A DNA stretch of 64,000 nt from Gammaproteobacteria bacterium (GCA_041395725.1 JAWKZW010000001.1:744001-808000), one strand, 5' to 3'; shown: positions 45,114-54,444, numbered from the stretch's first letter. Translations and numbers: made by a program. Notes: generated from the letters alone by a model not told the origin.

Positions 45114-47426
45114 ATGACAAACACGGAAACCCCGGCACACGGTTCATGGCTGGTCGCCCGGCGCGGGATGATGCTGATCCTGACCCTGCTCCTCGGGGTG
45201 TTATGTGGCACCGGCATCCTGTTTACCAGTTTCAACACCTCCGTTGGCGAACTGCTCAGCGAGAATGATCCTTTTCTCGACGAACTGGCCGACATGGAGA
45301 CGCTCTTCCCATCACCTCTGACAATCACGTTTGCCGTGGTTGCACCGCCTGACAGCAGTGCCGGAGTTTTCGATCAACAGGCGCTCGCCGCACTACGGGA
45401 TCTGGAGCAGCGCTACCGGGACTTACCCGGTGCCACGCGTCTTTCTTCACTGCTCGGTTACCGCTCGCCACAACGCAATTTCCAGCTGTTTGAGCGGCCT
45501 TCTGAACAGTACAGCAGCGAGGAGCTGGTGGCCTTGCGGGAAGTCGCGCTGGAGGATCCCCTGCTGCTGAGCACTTTCCTCAGCGACGAGGCAGAGATCA
45601 CTTTCGCTACCGTAATTCTGGACGCCTACGATGCTGATGAGATCAGCCGCCTGGAACTGGCCGATACCTCTCTCGCGCTTCTGGACGCCCTGCGCACAGC
45701 CAACCCCGCTGTGGGCATCTTTGCCAATAGCGACGTATTATTTGAACGCTCAACCCAGGACGCCATGGTCAGCGATCTGACCACCCTGCTCCCGATAGTC
45801 ATCCTCATCTGTGTGCTGACCATCTGCTACTGCTTTCATTCCATCAGCTTTGGCGCCTGTATCCTCAGCCAGGCACTGCTGTCTGTAATCTGCACCGTGG
45901 GAGTGCTTGGGTATCTGAACATTGGTTTTAATACCATCTCGGTGATCGCTCCACTGGTGGTGGTGATTATCTCGGTCGCCCACAGCGTACATATCATTTC
46001 TGTCTACAAGCAACAGCTGTTCAAGGGGCATTCCTACGAGGAAGCCATGACAATCAGCATCAGCCACAACCTGAAACCGGTGCTGCTGGCCACGGTCACC
46101 ACGGCAATCGGTTTTCTGTCCCTCAACTTAAGCTCCTCGCCAGCCATTCAGGACTTCGGGCGCATCGTAGCGCTCGGCATCGGGTTTGCGTTCGTCTTCA
46201 CTTTCACCCTGCTGCCGGCGCTGCTGGTCTGGGTTTCCGTCAAGACCCGGGCCCATGGGAAAACCATGGACGCGGTATTGCCGAACCGCATCGTCCGGCG
46301 GGTCATACCGTTCTGGCAACAGCGGGAGAAGGTCCTGTTCCTGGGTTGCAGCAGCCTGGCAGTTGTCACCCTGTTACTGCTGCCGCTGAACGAAACAGAT
46401 TTTGATCGCCTCGATTTCATCGAGACCGAATCCGAGATCGGGCAATACTACGAGGTGGTCAACCGCAGCCTGCAGCGAGGACCGACCCTGGCCTATGGCC
46501 TGCGAAGCGCGGACTCCGGCAGCGTGATCGAACCGGCTTTCCTTAGCCAGGTAGAATCCTTTACCGGCTGGTTGATCGAGCAGGAGGAAATCGATAACGC
46601 CGGGAGCCTGGTCGAAGTGGTGAAGACCATCCATCAGGCGCGCGGCGGGCAGGATCCGGCGTACTACACAATTCCCGATGACGTGAATGCCATTGCCGCA
46701 GACCTGGGTGCTTACATGAGCATGGAGCTGCCCGACTACCCTCTGTCAGCCTTCATCGATGACACCGACTCCACCATTCGACTGGTGGTCAATGCCCTGC
46801 CATTGAGTAACGAGGAACTGATCCGGCTGGATGAAAAGATTTCCACCCGGTATCAGCAGGCTGTGCCCGGGGGGGAACTGCTTCATGGCAGCCCGCTGAT
46901 TCTGTTTGCCAGAATGGACAGCCTGGTCACCAGAGAACTTTTGCAGGGCTACAGCATCAGCCTGCTGCTGATTACCCTCACCCTGGTAATCGGCTTCCGC
47001 AGCCTGTATTTCGGGCTTCTCAGTGTGATTCCCAACCTGCTGCCGGCCACCATAGTGTTCGGCGCCTGGGGGCTCTTTGTGGGACAGCTTGATCCCTTTG
47101 TCATGATGCTGTTCAGCATCAGTATTGGGCTGGTAGTGGACGACACGGTCCACCTGTTGACTCACTATCTGGATGGGCGCAAGAGTGGATTGACTATAAA
47201 TGACTCCTTCAATTTTTCCCTTGAGACAGCCGGACCCGCCCTCATAGTGACTACCGCGGTCCTGGCTCTGGGAACCACGATACTCATGGGCGCCAGTACG
47301 CTGTATTTCCAACAGTCGGCCAGGTTACTGGTTCCGATCGTGGTGCTAGCACTGGTGCTGGATCTGCTCTATCTGCCCACCATCCTGAAGCGTTTTGACC
47401 GAAAGAACCTCATATCAAAAATGTAA
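45114..47426 (+). CDS. MMPL/RND-superfamily transporter, second copy
   Basis: A 770-residue RND-superfamily permease, with an N-terminal helix (about 16-37), a periplasmic domain with NTSVGELLSENDPFLDELADMETLFP, an SSD-like helix bundle (about 220-385) and a second bundle near the C-terminus containing SIGLVVDDTVHLLTHYLDGRKSG. Organisation matches the MMPL gene at 39204-41693, so the locus carries two distant paralogues. No adaptor gene. It is the last host-like gene before the AT-rich array. Confidence 0.87.
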   Translation: MTNTETPAHGSWLVARRGMMLILTLLLGVLCGTGILFTSFNTSVGELLSENDPFLDELADMETLFPSPLTITFAVVAPPDSSAGVFDQQALAALRDLEQRYRDLPGATRLSSLLGYRSPQRNFQLFERPSEQYSSEELVALREVALEDPLLLSTFLSDEAEITFATVILDAYDADEISRLELADTSLALLDALRTANPAVGIFANSDVLFERSTQDAMVSDLTTLLPIVILICVLTICYCFHSISFGACILSQALLSVICTVGVLGYLNIGFNTISVIAPLVVVIISVAHSVHIISVYKQQLFKGHSYEEAMTISISHNLKPVLLATVTTAIGFLSLNLSSSPAIQDFGRIVALGIGFAFVFTFTLLPALLVWVSVKTRAHGKTMDAVLPNRIVRRVIPFWQQREKVLFLGCSSLAVVTLLLLPLNETDFDRLDFIETESEIGQYYEVVNRSLQRGPTLAYGLRSADSGSVIEPAFLSQVESFTGWLIEQEEIDNAGSLVEVVKTIHQARGGQDPAYYTIPDDVNAIAADLGAYMSMELPDYPLSAFIDDTDSTIRLVVNALPLSNEELIRLDEKISTRYQQAVPGGELLHGSPLILFARMDSLVTRELLQGYSISLLLITLTLVIGFRSLYFGLLSVIPNLLPATIVFGAWGLFVGQLDPFVMMLFSISIGLVVDDTVHLLTHYLDGRKSGLTINDSFNFSLETAGPALIVTTAVLALGTTILMGASTLYFQQSARLLVPIVVLALVLDLLYLPTILKRFDRKNLISKM

Positions 47427-47519
47427 GAATATCAAACCCTGGACTTGACCTGACAACTAGCGTCCGGTTTCATCATAAGCAGACACAAACTTGGTTTCAA
47501 CGATAGTGGCGACTCCTGA

Positions 47520-47635
47520 CCGAGAGCTGTAGTAGGTTCACAAAACACGTAGTGCCGCTTATAAACCCCAAGCAGAAGTTCTGGGCCTCAGGCGCCGCCT
47601 CTTGGATACTCCGGTTAATCAGTGGGATACTCTCC
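47520..47635 (+). repeat. Array repeat R1
   Basis: Short type. Direct-repeat halves start at 47524 (GAGCTGTAGTAGG) and 47570 (AAGCAGAAGTT), 46 bp apart; the unit ends with CAGTGGGATACTCTC just before the MutS-like gene. Clearly related to R2. Confidence 0.75.
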
Positions 47636-47722
47636 AACGTCTCGAAAAATACCAAGACCATGAAGTAAGAACCCGCAGGGCTATAGGAGTCATCTTGGCC
47701 TTTAAAGCCAAGGCATACCAGC

Positions 47723-49303
47723 ATGTTTAACTACCTCAAGAATAAAAGACTAACCAAGCTTAGAGAGGCATGGGAAAATCCGAGACATTGGGATAGGGAT
47801 TTATCTTCGATTAGTGCCCTTTTTGAATTGACCCAATCTGAACTCGGAAAAACCACGGTTGATGATAAGACATGGCTTGACCTGGACTTGAATTCCCTGT
47901 TTCGCAAGATTGACGCAACAATGACAAGCGTGGGGCAGCAGTATCTGTACCGCAAACTGAGAACACTGGAATCGCCAGATGGCTGTTTGGAGGACGACTA
48001 CTACGTAGCATCGCTTCTGCAAGAAGATCAGGCTACAAGAGAAAAACTTCAAATCTGGATAGGTATGCTTAAAGAGGGAGATGCCAAGTCTGTCACTAAA
48101 GTGTTGTTTAGCAATTTCCCCGTAGTCAACTTTCCTATTCTTGGAATAGCGTTATGGTCACTCTTTTCTGTCATAACAATAGTCTTCGGTCTCGTATCTG
48201 GCGGAGGATACCTTTTTTTAATTTTGCCAATTCTGATAGCGAACTTCTCTCTCGCACGTTATTTTGAGCGTGTTACCGATAACGCTAGCTATGTCCTCCC
48301 ATATCTCTATATCGTCATCGCCGTTTCTGAAAGATTGGCAGGTCTAACTTTGGAGCCAAGAATACCGGCTTGTATGAGGCTAAAGGAGCTCAAGAAACCG
48401 ATCCGCAAAGTCAGAAAGGCATTGAAGCTTGTGTCAATAAGTCAGAATCATGAAAGTATTCTGATAAACAACATGATGTACCTCATCAATCTGGCTTTCC
48501 CTTATGACGTGATCGCATACTCCCTTTCGATGAAGAAGGTAATTAGCGAGATCGATGTAATGAGGTCTTGCTTTCTTTCGATTGGTTCTTTGGACGCCAG
48601 CATTTCCATTGCAGCTTACCTAAACCACCATCCCCAGACCTGCAATCCTGAGCTAACCGATGAACTAGTAATTGAATTACAAGATGCCTACCACCCACTT
48701 TTAGAAGAATACGTTTCCAATTCCTTTAGCACCAATGGGCGATCGGCATTAATAACTGGCTCAAATATGGCGGGCAAAACAACGTTCATTAAAACAATTG
48801 GCGTGAACCTGGTACTTTCTCGCACCCTGTGGATTTGTCATGCAGATTATGCCAGATTTCCCGTTGTTGATATTTTCTCGTCTATTAAAACTGCTGATGG
48901 TTTAGAGGAAGGGAAAAGTTTCTATTTCTCAGAACTTGAAAGAATCAAGCAGTTTCTCGAAATGGCAAAAAGAGGTCACAAATGCCTTATTTTGATTGAT
49001 GAAATATACCGTGGAACTAACACGGTGGAGAGAATAGCTGGATCGGCAGCCGTACTTCAGGAACTGGCAACAAACAATCTCGTTTTCGTTACAACTCACG
49101 ATATTGAACTGGCTAACTACCTCAATGAACAATTTGATTTATGGTACTTCGAGGAAACCGGGAGCCGAACAAATCCATTCGATTACAAATTGCGGTCAGG
49201 TGTATGTAGAACCAGGAATGCCATTAAGCTGATGGAAAACATGGGCTATCCCGAAAGTATTACGAACATAGCAAGGAGGTTTGTGAAAGATATGGAGCTT
49301 TGA
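47723..49303 (+). CDS. Membrane-associated MutS-family ATPase
   Basis: A 526-residue MutS-related protein. The C-terminal ABC-type ATPase has P-loop GSNMAGKTT (346-354), Walker B LILIDE (422-427), RGTNTVERI and switch-like TTHD (457-460). The MutS lever/core region is present (about 200-330), but the mismatch-recognition domain (with its FxE motif) is missing. Instead there are two hydrophobic segments (about 134-158 and 162-176) that look like membrane helices. Such short MutS relatives with membrane helices are common in Bacteroidetes and are not known to do mismatch repair. The function is unknown. It is the first gene of the array and follows repeat R1. Confidence 0.82.
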   Translation: MFNYLKNKRLTKLREAWENPRHWDRDLSSISALFELTQSELGKTTVDDKTWLDLDLNSLFRKIDATMTSVGQQYLYRKLRTLESPDGCLEDDYYVASLLQEDQATREKLQIWIGMLKEGDAKSVTKVLFSNFPVVNFPILGIALWSLFSVITIVFGLVSGGGYLFLILPILIANFSLARYFERVTDNASYVLPYLYIVIAVSERLAGLTLEPRIPACMRLKELKKPIRKVRKALKLVSISQNHESILINNMMYLINLAFPYDVIAYSLSMKKVISEIDVMRSCFLSIGSLDASISIAAYLNHHPQTCNPELTDELVIELQDAYHPLLEEYVSNSFSTNGRSALITGSNMAGKTTFIKTIGVNLVLSRTLWICHADYARFPVVDIFSSIKTADGLEEGKSFYFSELERIKQFLEMAKRGHKCLILIDEIYRGTNTVERIAGSAAVLQELATNNLVFVTTHDIELANYLNEQFDLWYFEETGSRTNPFDYKLRSGVCRTRNAIKLMENMGYPESITNIARRFVKDMEL

Positions 49304-49554
49304 TTCCCACCAATTCGTAATTGGTAGCATATTCCGGGGTGACAGTAGGATTATGTAATAATTCACTGGGTCTATTCAGACTCTGAATCCGGCTGTAAGA
49401 GAAGTATTTATCAAGTCTCCTCAGAACGAACAGATAGGTCAAATAACCTATATTGAACATTTACTTTTAGGCTTTGAATCGATTACTTATTATAGACGCT
49501 AAGGCACATATAAATCAGAGCAAAACGGGGCGTTAGTAAGCGCAAGGAGGTTCA
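49304..49554. other. Intergenic gap within the array
   Basis: About 250 AT-rich bases. A small palindrome ACCAATTCGTAATTGGT (49317-49333) sits 13 bases after the MutS-like stop. No full R repeat is recognisable, only a weak GGCTTTGAATCGATT remnant near 49470. Confidence 0.5.
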
Positions 49555-49968
49555 GTGAAGTCGTCAAAATTCGCGTTGCCTTTTGTGGTAATATTTTCTT
49601 CAAACGTTAATGCACAAGAATTTTCCTGTAGCTTTTCTGTTGGCTCTCAAGGCATTTGGTCAAACGGAAGTGTGGCAATTGAGTCCACATTGTGGAGCTC
49701 AGGTGCTGTCTACATCTCAAAGAATTCGGGGGGTCGAAATGGCTATATTATGACCAGCGATCTAGGTGTGATTGACCTATCCGGAGGTACCTCAGGTTCA
49801 GGGTACACATTTCTTGGAAATCATCGTGGAATCCCTATACTCATTTCTATCTTTGATACACCAGACCCAGGGCGAAATGGATACTATGCTGTCCTTTCAA
49901 AGCACACGACGATAATAGGCAGTCCCCAAGCCGCCCAATACCATGGAGTTTGTGTAAACACCGCGTGA
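49555..49968 (+). CDS. Small exported protein, unknown function
   Basis: A 137-residue product from a GTG start with AAGGAGG four bases upstream. The signal peptide ends near NVNAQ (about 21). The mature domain has aromatic and glycine-rich strands (GSGYTFLGNHRGIPILISIF) and two Cys, one near each end (in FSCSF and VCVNTA), suggesting a disulphide-closed small beta domain. I recognise no family. Base composition is like the rest of the array. Confidence 0.62.
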   Translation: MKSSKFALPFVVIFSSNVNAQEFSCSFSVGSQGIWSNGSVAIESTLWSSGAVYISKNSGGRNGYIMTSDLGVIDLSGGTSGSGYTFLGNHRGIPILISIFDTPDPGRNGYYAVLSKHTTIIGSPQAAQYHGVCVNTA

Positions 49969-50033
49969 GTATTTTGCTAATAATCAAATCAAAAAGCCTG
50001 GACTGCGACCAGCCCCTATTACTAAAAGCGTTA

Positions 50034-50183
50034 ATGTCCGCTTCGAAGCCGCGAGCAGAAGTAGGTCAAAAAATATCGTACTTCCGTTTTTAAACCCCAA
50101 GCGGAAGTTAGGGATTCCAAGCTCTTGGCACGCTTTCCTGGGCAGACCCTGTGGATTTACCAGAATTTCAGTGGGATACTGTC
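50034..50183 (+). repeat. Array repeat R2
   Basis: Short type. Palindromic CGCTTCGAAGCCG opens the unit; direct halves at 50053 (GAGCAGAAGTAGG) and 50099 (AAGCGGAAGTTAGGG), 46 bp apart; ends CAGTGGGATACTGTC. Related to R1 along its length. Confidence 0.78.
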
Positions 50184-50274
50184 TTTCGGAAATTAGAAAT
50201 GAGGACCCCTTCCGCGTCTTTACGAAAGCCCGCCTCGACATATAAGTGTTAGGTAGCACAAGATAATCACTGCC

Positions 50275-51690
50275 ATGAGTCAATTTAACAAAAATACGAG
50301 ACATCGAACCAAGCGCTCTAGCTTATTAGATGCATTTTTCACTAGCTTATTGCTTGTTGTCGGGCTGGGCGCTGCTGCTCAGGAGCAACATATTCAAAAG
50401 GCGGATATTTCAGCATGGTTGAATCAGTATGCCTTAGAATTTTCACAAAGCGACCTATCTGGCAGCACTGAAGACCTTTTTCCTCTGATAGAGATGGTAG
50501 GAGATGCGCGCATCCTGGCCATTAGTGAGAGCATCCACGCAGCGAAAGAGCCGATGCTATTTCGAAATCGTGTATTTAAGTTTTTAGTTGAAGAACTTGG
50601 ATTTGACGCGATAGCGATAGAGTCCGGCGTCGTCGAAAGCCAACTAGTAGATAATTACGTCACAGGGAGCGATGGCGATCCTGAGTTTCCTTTTGAGTCG
50701 GGGATTTCAAACGGATTTGATCAGTTTCAGCAGAACCAAGAGCTCATATACTGGATGGAACAATACAATAGAGGTCTACCTGCAGATTCCAACAAACTTC
50801 GTTTTTTCGGAATCGACGTGTCTGGCAGTCCCTATCACAGTCCAGCAGCTAGGAACCCCGACACAGCAATTCGAACAGCGCTTAAGTTTCTGGAGAATGT
50901 GGATTCTGTATCCGCTGCCAAGTTTAGTGCCCGCTTCGAGCCCTATCTGCCCGTGTTGGCCGAAATTTTCGCTTACGGATCACTCACGTACGCTGAGCGA
51001 AATGAACTGACGGCTTCAATAGAGGAATTAGTATCGCTTTTTCAACGTCGTCGCTTTCAATATATCTCAGCAAGTAATAAAGATGATTATGAGTGGGGCG
51101 CCCATGCAGCTGTTGCCGCCAGTCAGGCAGATGCGTGGTTTCGTGAAATTCCTATAGGGTGGGAATCGTCCAACGGTTTCGAGTGGAACATCGAAGCCCA
51201 GGAGATTCGCGACCGTATCATGTTTGACAACTTGGAATGGATTCTGGAGCAGCTTGGTGGTGATAGTCGTTTGGTTGTCTTTGCATCGGTGGCGCACATC
51301 ACATCGTCCCCATGGTACCTCACTTCAGGAGGCACTGATGACGGCGCAGCTCCATTTGGGAGATATGCTCGGGATAAATACGGCGATGACTGGATCAGTA
51401 TACTTAGCCTGACGCAAAGCGGTGAAATAGACATCTGCGCCATGCCCGCTATCGAGCGCTTAACACAAAAACTTGCCCCACCGCCAGACGGGGCGGTAGA
51501 AGACATGTTTGCCTTGGAGGCCAAACCAAATTACATAGTCGATCTGAGAGCTGCGCCCGCTGCTGTGAACTCATGGTTACGACAGGAACAAGATCACTGG
51601 AACGGATTTGGAAGTTACGCGTTTCCAACAATTCCCTCGTTTGACTTGGCCTATTTCCTGAGTACTGTTTCGCCGGATTGTGCTCAATAA
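50275..51690 (+). CDS. Exported erythromycin-esterase-like hydrolase
   Basis: A 471-residue member of the erythromycin esterase (EreA/EreB-like) superfamily. The four catalytic-region residues keep exact family spacing: Glu 85 and His 88 (SESIH), Arg 97, Glu 116 (AIAIESG). The second His lies in SVAHIT (His 341). A signal-like segment (about 19-35) precedes them, so unlike cytoplasmic Ere enzymes this one is probably periplasmic. Macrolide cleavage is possible but unproven; many family members act on other esters. It follows repeat R2 and precedes a HAD phosphatase gene by 100 bases. Confidence 0.8.
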   Translation: MSQFNKNTRHRTKRSSLLDAFFTSLLLVVGLGAAAQEQHIQKADISAWLNQYALEFSQSDLSGSTEDLFPLIEMVGDARILAISESIHAAKEPMLFRNRVFKFLVEELGFDAIAIESGVVESQLVDNYVTGSDGDPEFPFESGISNGFDQFQQNQELIYWMEQYNRGLPADSNKLRFFGIDVSGSPYHSPAARNPDTAIRTALKFLENVDSVSAAKFSARFEPYLPVLAEIFAYGSLTYAERNELTASIEELVSLFQRRRFQYISASNKDDYEWGAHAAVAASQADAWFREIPIGWESSNGFEWNIEAQEIRDRIMFDNLEWILEQLGGDSRLVVFASVAHITSSPWYLTSGGTDDGAAPFGRYARDKYGDDWISILSLTQSGEIDICAMPAIERLTQKLAPPPDGAVEDMFALEAKPNYIVDLRAAPAAVNSWLRQEQDHWNGFGSYAFPTIPSFDLAYFLSTVSPDCAQ

Positions 51691-51790
51691 GGGTCGTCGA
51701 TTTATCAAGTAATTACTCGCGCGCCGAACTGCGGCTACTCTGTAGCTGTTTTTAAACTATGATAGATCGCATCTCAAGCCCCAGAAATTT

Positions 51791-52639
51791 ATGACCCTCT
51801 ACATCTCAGACCTTGATGGCACGTTGTTGAACAGCCGAGCAGAGTTATCCGATGTCAGCAGAGATTTGTTGAGAGAGATGCTTGGAGATGGATTGCTATT
51901 TACAGTTGCCAGTGCCAGGAGTGTAAGCTCGATTAGGCAAATGTTAGAAGGGCTTGCACTGAATCTTCCAGTGATCGAGTTCAACGGTGCATTTATCTCG
52001 GATCTCGAGTCAGGCCGTCACCAGATTGTCAACGCGATTGATCCTGTCATCACACCAGAACTCTTTCAGCTAATGTCACAAAATGGTTGTGTGCCATACA
52101 TATCGACGTTCAACGGCGTAGAAGACTGCTTGTACTATCCTGACCCAACGAATCTTGGAATGCGATGGTACTATCAGGACAGGAAGTCTAACGCCGATCC
52201 AAGGCTTCGGAAATCAGAGAATATTTCAGCCTCGCTGAAAGAACATGTGGTTTGTTTCACAGCCATCGGAGAGCAGCATAAACTCGCTGAATTAGCAGGG
52301 AGAATATCCGAAATATACGGCAATCAGTTAGAACTACACTTGATCGAGAATCATTACTCGCCGGGGTGGTATTGGCTAACTGCTCACGACTATCGTGCGA
52401 CTAAAGATCAGGCTATCCAAGAACTGCGGGGCGCATTCGGACTCGGTGAAAAAGAGCTGATTGTCTTTGGTGATCAGATTAATGATCTAAAGATGTTTGA
52501 GATAGCGAAGGAAGCTGTGGCAGTTAAGAACGCCGTACCCGATTTGAAAAAGCGTGCGACGAGAGTAATAGGTCACAATGATCATGACAGTGTTGCAAAG
52601 TATATTTATGAACACCGGCGGAACTCTGGCCGGGCTTAG
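51791..52639 (+). CDS. HAD-IIB (Cof-type) phosphatase
   Basis: A 282-residue haloacid dehalogenase hydrolase. Motif I is DLDGTLLN (about 7-14), motif II is TVASARS, and motifs III/IV lie in KDQAIQELRG and VFGDQINDLKMF. The C2 cap between them identifies the Cof group, which dephosphorylates small molecules such as sugar phosphates and pyridoxal phosphate. Substrate unknown. Codon use matches the AT-rich array. No R repeat separates it from the esterase gene, so the two form one unit. Confidence 0.88.
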   Translation: MTLYISDLDGTLLNSRAELSDVSRDLLREMLGDGLLFTVASARSVSSIRQMLEGLALNLPVIEFNGAFISDLESGRHQIVNAIDPVITPELFQLMSQNGCVPYISTFNGVEDCLYYPDPTNLGMRWYYQDRKSNADPRLRKSENISASLKEHVVCFTAIGEQHKLAELAGRISEIYGNQLELHLIENHYSPGWYWLTAHDYRATKDQAIQELRGAFGLGEKELIVFGDQINDLKMFEIAKEAVAVKNAVPDLKKRATRVIGHNDHDSVAKYIYEHRRNSGRA

Positions 52640-52977
52640 GTATATCCATCCCGCCAAGCGACCATTGATCGACCTGGATTCGATAAAGTAGTCGAAGCAG
52701 TGCACTAGATTCTTAGAACACACACTCCAGAAACTGCGTTAAATGATGCAGTTTCTGGAGTGTGCACAGTCAACCTATAGGTTGGTGTCGGTTCTGCAAG
52801 ACTATGTCAAAAAACGCGCAAATTGGATCATTTTCACAGGTGGCGCATGATCTAAAGGAACCCTCCCAAGACATGCAGAAACTTCGATGCGATTGAATGC
52901 TCGGTGCGTTGGGAAGCCAAAGACTAGCCGCAATTACTGAAACGGCAAGCACAGTCAGCATAGGGGCCAGCAATCGT
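52640..52977. other. Intergenic region at the junction of opposite-strand modules
   Basis: About 340 bases between the Cof gene and the reversed module. It contains the long perfect hairpin described below; short open frames here look spurious. A CCAAGCGACCATTGATC sequence near 52654 is a possible R-repeat remnant. Confidence 0.5.
52721..52764. terminator. 17-bp perfect inverted repeat
   Basis: CACACTCCAGAAACTGC (52721-52737) and its exact reverse complement (52748-52764) enclose a ten-base loop GTTAAATGAT. There is no T run. It lies between convergent genes and could act as a bidirectional terminator or mark a recombination junction. Confidence 0.65.
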
Positions 52978-53274
52978 TCAGTGCAGTTCCGCCTCAAACT
53001 GCCTCAGTATTGCCCCAGTGATGTAACGTGGGTTAATTGCCTGTATAGCTCGAGCGGTATCCATTGCGTCTTGCCTCGTCAACTTTCGCGCCTGCACAAG
53101 ATTGATCATCAGTCGCAGCCCCCAGATCGAAGTCACACCATCCTGCTTACATGCTCGATGCAGAGGTTTTTCGTTGGTGACGCATGTCCAGCGACTTTCT
53201 CGTGCCAGCAACAGGCAGACGCGATCCTCAAAGGATAACGGACCACGCTTTTCGGCGGCGGCCACCAGTTCCAC
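52978..53274 (-). pseudogene. PIN-domain (VapC-like) protein, N-terminal half missing
   Basis: About 98 codons match the C-terminal half of a PIN-domain nuclease: LSFEDRVCLLLARE (about 14-27) corresponds to the third acidic-residue helix and CVTNEKPLHRAC to the strand carrying the fourth. The N-terminal half with the first catalytic Asp (usually in a DTN motif) is absent. The frame is the same as that of the upstream HTH-ImmA gene, separated only by its TAG stop and three codons before a GTG. The product could be made, but should lack nuclease activity. Most likely a deletion remnant of the toxin-like partner often found beside HTH-ImmA genes. Confidence 0.6.
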
Positions 53275-53283
53275 GCCGCAATC

Positions 53284-54444
53284 CTATGCCACCCAGGTGG
53301 CTGCGAGTGCCCGCATTTGTTCTAACTGCAGGCCGAGGATTTCCGCGCCGCGGGAAAGCGAGATGATGTCCTGCTCCACCGCCCTGCGCACCAGTCGTGA
53401 CAGCCTGTCCTCACGGAAATCATGCGATTCCATACCTGCCGGCTCGACTCCAGACGGCCTTGCTCCAAGGGTATCCTTGTAAACCTCCTCGGTGATTCCT
53501 TGTGGCTCGTCGTGCTTAAGCAGTGAGCGGCTCTTCTGCTCTCGGTAGGTTTGATTGAACAGTTTCCAGACCTCGTAACGTCTGTCATCTGGAAGCCTCT
53601 CGGCGACTCGATAGAGTACAGTGCGCCAACTGACTCGGAATACCCTCTTGACCTTCAGCACCCTGTCTACAAGTGGCAGACCGGCGGCGTCCTCCCACTC
53701 GCGGAGGAATGCCTCTTCTGGCATGAGAAAATGTGAGGCGAACTTATCGGCTTCCTTCTCCTGCGCCTCGTCCTCTTGTTCCTGGGTGACATCATAGGCG
53801 GAGAGATGCAGCAACAGGTGAGCCAACTCGTGGGCGGCGCTGAAAATCCAGGTCTCCACAGGCAGGCGTTCCCAAGTGTTGACGATGATCGCCGGACCGC
53901 CGTTGTCCTCGGCAACCGACAATCCCATGAAAGCATCGTTGGCCACATGGATGGAATAAACTTTAATGCCGCGGGACTCCAGCAAGCCACAAATGTCGTG
54001 CACGGGCTCGCGCACACCGAGGCCGAATTGATCGCGCACCAGTGCCGCCATTTCCGGGATACGCTTGCGCCGCTTGCGGGCAATTTCCTGCCATAGAGGC
54101 TTGAGGCTGTGTTCATGGCATTCTCTGGTCAACGCTTCCAATTCAGCGAAATCCCGCAGCCAGCGTGACACGTCCGCCAACACCTGATCACGGCTTTTGA
54201 GCCGTTTCAGAGAACGAAAGCGAACGTTGTGTAGAATCTCAACCGGCAAGAGTAGCTCTTTAAGCGGCACTTCGAGTGCCCGGGACAGGCTCTTCAGGGT
54301 GTCGGTACGCGGCGCCGCGCGACCCTTCTCCAGATTCCGGTAGGCAGCCCGTGAAACACCGGCGGCGCTGGCGACTTGCTCCTGAGTCAGGCCACGGTTT
54401 CTTCTCAGTCGTAGTAAGTTGGTGGCAAGTATGTAATCGCTCAA
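53284..54444 (-). CDS. XRE-type HTH and ImmA/IrrE metallopeptidase regulator
   Basis: A 386-residue two-domain regulator. The N-terminal XRE HTH (about 6-60) has LTQEQVASAAGVSRAAYRNLEKGRAAP. The ImmA/IrrE zinc peptidase domain has HELAH (205-209) with the third ligand at about Glu 231 in EKEADKFASHFLMP. Such proteins cleave or inactivate a partner repressor, or act as antitoxin-like regulators next to PIN or other toxins. Here the 3' neighbour is a truncated PIN gene. Base composition is GC-richer than the rest of the array and the gene is reversed. Confidence 0.88.
   Translation of the reverse strand: MSDYILATNLLRLRRNRGLTQEQVASAAGVSRAAYRNLEKGRAAPRTDTLKSLSRALEVPLKELLLPVEILHNVRFRSLKRLKSRDQVLADVSRWLRDFAELEALTRECHEHSLKPLWQEIARKRRKRIPEMAALVRDQFGLGVREPVHDICGLLESRGIKVYSIHVANDAFMGLSVAEDNGGPAIIVNTWERLPVETWIFSAAHELAHLLLHLSAYDVTQEQEDEAQEKEADKFASHFLMPEEAFLREWEDAAGLPLVDRVLKVKRVFRVSWRTVLYRVAERLPDDRRYEVWKLFNQTYREQKSRSLLKHDEPQGITEEVYKDTLGARPSGVEPAGMESHDFREDRLSRLVRRAVEQDIISLSRGAEILGLQLEQMRALAATWVA

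Noticed and set aside
47497..50304. Minus-strand open frames at 47497-47724 and 49984-50304 with similar translations
   Set aside because: Their similarity comes from repeats R1 and R2 being homologous DNA (R7 gives the same in 61420-61698). No start signals or family match, so they are translated repeat sequence.
52770..52997. 75-codon minus-strand frame
   Set aside because: It has no Shine-Dalgarno and no recognisable domain, and overlaps the PIN remnant's 3' end; likely chance.
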